Source: an uncultured Prevotellaceae bacterium | GTDB lineage: Bacteria; Bacteroidota; Bacteroidia; Bacteroidales; Bacteroidaceae | NCBI GenBank assembly: GCA_900316285.1 | Contig: ONCG01000005.1 | Span: 124,001-188,000, forward strand | Length of the DNA stretch: 64,000 nt | Reading direction: 5' to 3' | Part shown: piece after piece, positions 60,667-64,000 of the stretch | Numbering within the stretch: the stretch's first letter is position 1 | How the letters are laid out: each line of letters starts with the position of its first letter | Made by a program: the position numbers and the translations under genes | Notes under the pieces: model-generated | Told to the model about the DNA's origin: nothing | Seen by the model: only the letters and a program-made list of their open reading frames with translations | The model's database searches: none

Positions 60667-61400
60667 GGATTAAAAAGGTGTTGTTTTGACTTATTTTGTC
60701 TTGCAACACGAACAAATAGTTCTATAATCTGTTCTGTCCGCACAACATTTCATGTGTTCAACCTTTACAAAAGAAGCGGATGCAGGCGGACCACTGAAAA
60801 GTCTCTACCTGCATCTGCAATGCTATTTCGAAATGGATAGTTTACTTCTCAAGAATAACAGTTGGTGCTTTCCTTTGAATCCACCAAATAATATGACCAT
60901 TATTTCTGAAAAATCAACTTGATAATGATAGTATCTCATGCTTCAAAGAGTCATAATAACGGAAATGAAACGGTAATTGTTAGGATACGGAAAACAAGGT
61001 CGTTCCTTTCTGTTGGTGTGAGTGAAATGCATAGCAAAAACCCGTGTTTTGTTTAATCGATTAAATAAAATCCGCAATTTATTTGCCAATTCGTTAAACA
61101 ATTCTTGGTTTGTTCCTCATCGACAAAGACACGATATTTTTGGAAACTATTTACTAGTCCATTTTGTCCTTTTTGCATCAGAGAGAGAATAATCACGATG
61201 AACCAGCGGTCGCTGTGCGAAGCAGTAGGCAAATCGGCGATTTTTGACAGACGTACAGAAGAAAAAGGAAGCGTAGTACAATCTATAATTAATGAAAAAT
61301 TACACGGGCAATTATATGGTAATTAATGTTTAAAGAAAGATGTTTAACATGTAATTACCATGAATCATCCATTAATTGACCATTAATTCCGGCAACCACG
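60667..61400. other. Gene-free AT-rich region of about 0.73 kb
   Basis: Contains a hairpin element (60769-60837) that is repeated at 62560-62627, an AT-rich palindrome TTTAATCGATTAAA near 61060, and the inverted repeat ATGGTAATTA / TAATTACCAT (61316-61325 / 61352-61361). The only open frame (61105-61326, 73 aa) lacks codon-like composition and I do not call it. No RNA gene recognised. Confidence 0.6.
60769..60837. repeat. Dispersed hairpin element, copy 1
   Basis: Stem GCGGATGCAGG (60776-60786) / CCTGCATCTGC (60808-60818), with AAAAGAA on the left (so a T-rich tail on the minus strand). A near-identical copy is at 62560-62627. Terminator-like for minus-strand transcription. Confidence 0.7.
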
Positions 61401-62381
61401 TTAGTTCCTGTAATTGTTCAGGAAGGAGATGTTATCGAGGTCGCACTCGTCGTGAGCACGAGCCCAAACAACTTTGGTGGTGTCGGAGAGGGTCAAAGAG
61501 ACACGGTAGACGCCAAGGAAGACGAAGTTGGAGTCTACGAGATTTTTCATGAAGCAGAGGCGCACTTGATTCTCTTTGATCGCAGTTAAGAATCCTTGCT
61601 TATGCATCGCGGCAAGTTGAGCCATCGAGGCGGAATCGGTAGGCCAGTCCTCGGGATGATAGTACTCGGTGATGGTTGGCATCAAGCTATCGGGATTGCC
61701 GTCGTTGTGATAATAAGGGTTATGGTATTCTGGTGACCAAACAACGATATGCTCTTCGTCTGGCACGAACTGATAGTGGCGGCTCTCTGTGGCATCAATG
61801 CCGAATAGCGGCAGGAAGTCGTCATAAGAGGCGAAGACCTGACCTTTCTTCAAGATACGATCATTGTCAGCAGAAGTGTTAGTCGTCGGGCGAAGCAAGA
61901 AAAACAGCAAGGCAATAGCGGCGAGAAGAAGGAGCCCTATCCCGGCTGCCCTCAGTAGAGAGGGAGAAGAGACGCCCCCTTCTTTCGCTACCACCCCTGA
62001 CCCCTCCTTCCCGAAGGAGGGGACAGCAGAAGGTGCCTCCTCGGTCGTGGTGCCTTCTTGCGGACGGGGAGTGAACCCCGTCCCTACATTTGAATTATCG
62101 GATTCGGGAGTTTGGGCTGTATCAAGGCTGTCGCAGAAGGCATCGAAGTCGTCATAGCCGATGAAGCGGGCCAGCTGGTCGAGGGTGTATCGGCGAGGGG
62201 TTACGCCTTCTGAGAGATAGCCCCAGATGCGCTTCAGAGTGGTGGTGCTTATCTTGGCATGCGTTTGGTCATAGACACTATCCGACAGACAGTCGAAGTC
62301 CTTGTTCGTCTGCATTTTCCTACCTGCTTTGCATTCTACGGCTAAACGCAATTGTTCAATTGCCTGTTCAAGTCCCTCCAT
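61401..62381 (-). CDS. Single-pass membrane protein with HTH-like N-terminus and repeat-expanded linker
   Basis: A 326-aa protein. Residues 1-90 look like a small helical DNA-binding-like domain (AKISTTTLKRIWGYLSEG...YTLDQLARFIGYDDFDAF). A linker (about 91-137) is followed by one membrane helix (GIGLLLLAAIALLFFLL) and a periplasmic domain of about 165 residues (RHYQFVPDEEHIVVWSPEYHNP). It may be a membrane-bound regulator or sensor; no family name is known to me. The linker contains two different palindromic elements in frame. ATG 62381; the frame opens at a TTG 12 nt upstream, but the promoter position favours 62381. Confidence 0.7.
   Translation of the reverse strand: MEGLEQAIEQLRLAVECKAGRKMQTNKDFDCLSDSVYDQTHAKISTTTLKRIWGYLSEGVTPRRYTLDQLARFIGYDDFDAFCDSLDTAQTPESDNSNVGTGFTPRPQEGTTTEEAPSAVPSFGKEGSGVVAKEGGVSSPSLLRAAGIGLLLLAAIALLFFLLRPTTNTSADNDRILKKGQVFASYDDFLPLFGIDATESRHYQFVPDEEHIVVWSPEYHNPYYHNDGNPDSLMPTITEYYHPEDWPTDSASMAQLAAMHKQGFLTAIKENQVRLCFMKNLVDSNFVFLGVYRVSLTLSDTTKVVWARAHDECDLDNISFLNNYRN
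61988..62024. repeat. DUF559-type palindrome inside the membrane-protein gene
   Basis: Palindrome 62001-62022 (arms CCCCTCCTTC/GAAGGAGGGG) with TCAGGGGTGGTAGCGAAAG after it on the minus strand. It is read in frame as VPSFGKEGSGVVAKE, the same frame as VPSSWEEGLGVVEKN at the DUF559 unit end. Confidence 0.88.
62060..62088. repeat. REP-like palindrome inside the membrane-protein gene
   Basis: GGACGGGG (62062-62069) and CCCCGTCC (62076-62083) with a 6-nt loop; on the minus strand it reads TGTAGGGACGG..., the same design as 45129-45154. Encodes VGTGFTPRPQ. Confidence 0.75.
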
Positions 62382-62410
62382 AAATGATAGCAAATTTGAG
62401 TATCAGTATG

Positions 62411-62441
62411 CAAAGGTACGAATAAGCGAGCGAAATGCAAA
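62411..62441 (-). promoter_or_regulatory. Promoter of the membrane-protein gene (promoter-bearing repeat)
   Basis: TTTG (complement of 62438-62441), 19-bp spacer, TACCTTTG (complement of 62411-62418). The spacer differs from the mnmG promoter copies at a single base. Start near 62404 gives a 23-nt leader to ATG 62381. Confidence 0.82.
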
Positions 62442-62498
62442 GCAAAAATCGAAATATTTTTGCTTTCATTTCCGAGAGAAAGTATCTTCGGCGCTAGC

Positions 62499-62528
62499 CA
62501 AAGTACGAATATGCGAGCGAAATGCAAA
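62499..62528 (-). promoter_or_regulatory. Second, weakened copy of the promoter-bearing repeat
   Basis: TTTG (complement of 62525-62528), 19-bp spacer, then TACTTTG, one base short of the -7 consensus. It lies 87 bp upstream of the first copy, as at mnmG. Confidence 0.6.
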
Positions 62529-62864
62529 ATAAAAGATTGCTTTTTTGTTGATTTATTATAAAAGAAGCGGATGCTGGCGGACTATAAAAGTCTCTACCTG
62601 CATCCGCAACGCTATTTCATAACCGATTGTTTTTTCTATACACGAGGCATCAACGCCTTTGTGCGCTGTGCCAGTTGTTTTTCTTTTCCGTTTGCAAAGA
62701 TATAGAAAAGAATGAAAGAGTGTTCAAAAAAGCTTGTCCATTTGCTTGTCCATTTTGTCCATTTTGATTTGATGGGTGGAAAGGTCCGATGAAATCGGTG
62801 TTTTTTGAATCTTTTCTCACACCAGCGACGTGGCACGCCGCGTCACTACATTGGCTCACAAACG
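62529..62864. other. Gene-free region between the membrane-protein and S46 genes
   Basis: Contains the second copy of the dispersed hairpin (62560-62627), a TTGTCCATTT repeat (62734-62765), and a small plus-strand hairpin with a T run (CCGAT-GAA-ATCGG, TTTTTT; 62786-62806). No plus-strand gene precedes that hairpin, so a small RNA cannot be excluded. Nothing else recognised. Confidence 0.5.
62560..62627. repeat. Dispersed hairpin element, copy 2
   Basis: Stem GCGGATGCTGG (62567-62577) / CCTGCATCCGC (62597-62607) with a TCTTTTAT tail on the minus strand; near-identical to 60769-60837, including the loop and downstream GCTATTTC. Confidence 0.75.
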
Positions 62865-62901
62865 AAAAAACCAGCATCCAACCTGGTGTGGTGGATGCTG
62901 G
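62865..62901 (-). terminator. Terminator of the S46 peptidase gene
   Basis: On the minus strand CCAGCATCCA (complement of 62892-62901) pairs with TGGATGCTGG (complement of 62871-62880), followed by TTTTTT. It lies about 45 bp past the stop codon. Confidence 0.88.
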
Positions 62902-62944
62902 CTATTATGGCTACGAAAGCCGATGATGTGGGTTTCGTAGGTGC

Positions 62945-64000
62945 TTACTTTGCGTTGATTTCCTTCAGCAGGCGGTCGGCGTGGCCCCACTTGTCCATCA
63001 TATAGAGAACGAAGCGGATGTCAACACCAATGCAGCGGGCGAGGCGTGTGTCGAAGTTGATGTCGCTGGAGAGCGAGTCCCAGTTGCCGTCGAAGGCGAG
63101 TCCGATGAGCTGTCCCTTACCGTCGAACATCGGCGAGCCGCTGTTGCCGCCCGTGATGTCGTTGTTGGTGAGGAAGCAGAGCTGCATCTTGCCCGTGGTC
63201 TTGTCGGTGTAAGGTCCGAAGTCGCGTGCAGATAGCAGTTCGTGCATGATGGGTTCAGCGAAGTACTCCACGTTCTTGTCGGCCTGCTTCATCTTCTCCA
63301 CGATGGATTCTGCAGTGGTGTAGTAGCCCGACGGCTGACCAGCGAGGTCGTAGCCACCCACCTGACCATAGGAGAGGCGCATGGTAAAGTTAGCATCGCT
63401 GTAGTGAGGCAGGTCTTCCTCCATGCGCAGCTTGGCAGCGCAGAGATAGCGCTCCTGTAGGTCAATGCTGTCATAGGTCTGAACGAGGTTGGCTCGCAGT
63501 TCACCGAGACTCTCGATGAGGTCGATGCCGAATTTCACGCCCGGATCCTTGGCGTAGCTCTTCTTGTTGATGTAGAGTTTGCGACCCTTCTTCATGATCT
63601 GCGACTTCTTGTAGAGGAAGTCCACATAAGCCGTGTAGTTGTCGTGGAACTTGTTGTGGATGGTGTTGTAGAAGTCAGGCAGATAGCGTGCGTCGACATG
63701 CTCCTTGTAGTTCTTCAGCAGGGCGGCAAATACCTCGCGGTCGAGGGCCTCGTCCCATGCGTCGCTGTTGTCCTCAAATTCTATGTACTGCTTCTTGGGC
63801 TTTGCCTCGGGACCCTTCACTTCCATACCGCGACTCAGACGCATCGCACGCGTGCAGAACTCATTGGTGTTGCCGAACGTCTCCACCCAATACATGAAGG
63901 CACGGCGGTCCTGCAGACGGTTGGCATACATGCGAGCCATATCGTCGAAGTTCAGCTTGTCCTGCAGATAACCCGTCGAATCCTGCCACTGGCGGATGCG
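62945..64000 (-). CDS. S46 family dipeptidyl peptidase (DPP7/DPP11 type), C-terminal part
   Basis: The last 351 residues of a serine peptidase that removes dipeptides from peptide N-termini in the periplasm; the frame is open to the window edge, so the N-terminal half is outside. The nucleophile is in DITGGNSGSPMFDG. LIGLAFDGNWDSLSSDINFD and ARCIGVDIRFVLYMMDKWG complete the chymotrypsin-like half, and the helical domain lies upstream (SYAKDPGVKFGIDL...). Whether it is DPP7 or DPP11 depends on a specificity residue I do not assign. Terminator downstream. Confidence 0.92.
   Translation of the reverse strand, partial: RIRQWQDSTGYLQDKLNFDDMARMYANRLQDRRAFMYWVETFGNTNEFCTRAMRLSRGMEVKGPEAKPKKQYIEFEDNSDAWDEALDREVFAALLKNYKEHVDARYLPDFYNTIHNKFHDNYTAYVDFLYKKSQIMKKGRKLYINKKSYAKDPGVKFGIDLIESLGELRANLVQTYDSIDLQERYLCAAKLRMEEDLPHYSDANFTMRLSYGQVGGYDLAGQPSGYYTTAESIVEKMKQADKNVEYFAEPIMHELLSARDFGPYTDKTTGKMQLCFLTNNDITGGNSGSPMFDGKGQLIGLAFDGNWDSLSSDINFDTRLARCIGVDIRFVLYMMDKWGHADRLLKEINAK

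Noticed and set aside
61105-61326. A 73-residue plus-strand open frame in the AT-rich gap
   Set aside because: No promoter, no motif and poor composition; treated as chance.

Overview
The window looks like a chromosomal segment of a Prevotella-like member of the Bacteroidota. The evidence is the repeated promoter pattern TTTG-N19/20-TAnnTTTG (sigma-ABfr type), a b-type SdhCAB operon, an S46 dipeptidyl peptidase, secreted proteins ending in type-IX-secretion-like or dockerin-like tails, and a polA/mnmG/apt/uvrC housekeeping set. Two perfect 16-bp parS sequences (TGTTTCACGTGAAACA) flank apt next to mnmG, so the segment probably lies in the origin-proximal part of the chromosome. The genus is an inference from family resemblance.

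Layout. 0-13.6 kb: the N-terminus of polA, a polyprenyl diphosphate synthase, deoC, a DUF559 nuclease gene inside inverted palindromic ends, a MazG-like hydrolase, two small membrane proteins, dtd, uvrC, apt, mnmG, ogt, a membrane protein, pgeF, a LolA-like protein and a P-loop/CYTH fusion. 13.6-17.5 kb: sdhCAB with its own promoter, structured leader and terminator. 17.5-30.4 kb: a dicarboxylate-type symporter, a GH31 alpha-xylosidase, a CE1 esterase, a DUF3267 zincin, lipoproteins and envelope proteins, and an AlkD-like DNA repair protein. 30.4-31.5 kb: a 1.1-kb gene-free stretch packed with repeats. 31.5-43.5 kb: an island of six large secreted proteins (a dockerin protein, two endonuclease I enzymes and three M6 metalloproteases) that share C-terminal modules. 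43.5-52.2 kb: a THUMP-like methyltransferase, a LOG phosphoribohydrolase, a PL11 rhamnogalacturonan lyase, a DEAD-box helicase, dusB and a Fur-family repressor. 52.4-58.3 kb: a SpoIIE-phosphatase/HATPase sensor, an SLC13/RCK transporter, a STAS antagonist and ruvB. 58.3-64 kb: a lipoprotein, an AAA/DUF4143 ATPase, a membrane protein with an HTH-like head, and the C-terminal half of an S46 peptidase.

The most unusual content is the repeat landscape. (a) A DUF559 gene sits between roughly 45-bp inverted copies of a G/C-rich palindrome. Gene-less derivatives of the same unit lie at 31 kb, and one copy is inserted in frame in a coding gene at 62 kb. Related G/C-rich hairpins or low-complexity repeats interrupt three further genes in frame. 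This resembles a REP/RAYT or Rickettsia-palindromic-element arrangement, but with a DUF559 endonuclease as the candidate mobiliser. (b) Three intergenic arrays have an almost invariant 22-nt period (two of exactly 12 units by my phasing), in which each unit is a different imperfect palindrome. (c) A promoter-bearing repeat occurs twice at 87-bp spacing at each of two loci, with a diverged relative at a third. (d) Arrays of small hairpins with three-base loops and changing but still paired stems surround the partner-switching genes.

How the genes work together: the secreted nucleases, proteases, xylosidase, esterase, pectin lyase and S46 peptidase fit a polymer-scavenging, saccharolytic gut or oral anaerobe. 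SdhCAB would close the fumarate-respiration branch of succinate-producing fermentation. The SpoIIE-STAS pair is likely a partner-switching signalling circuit.
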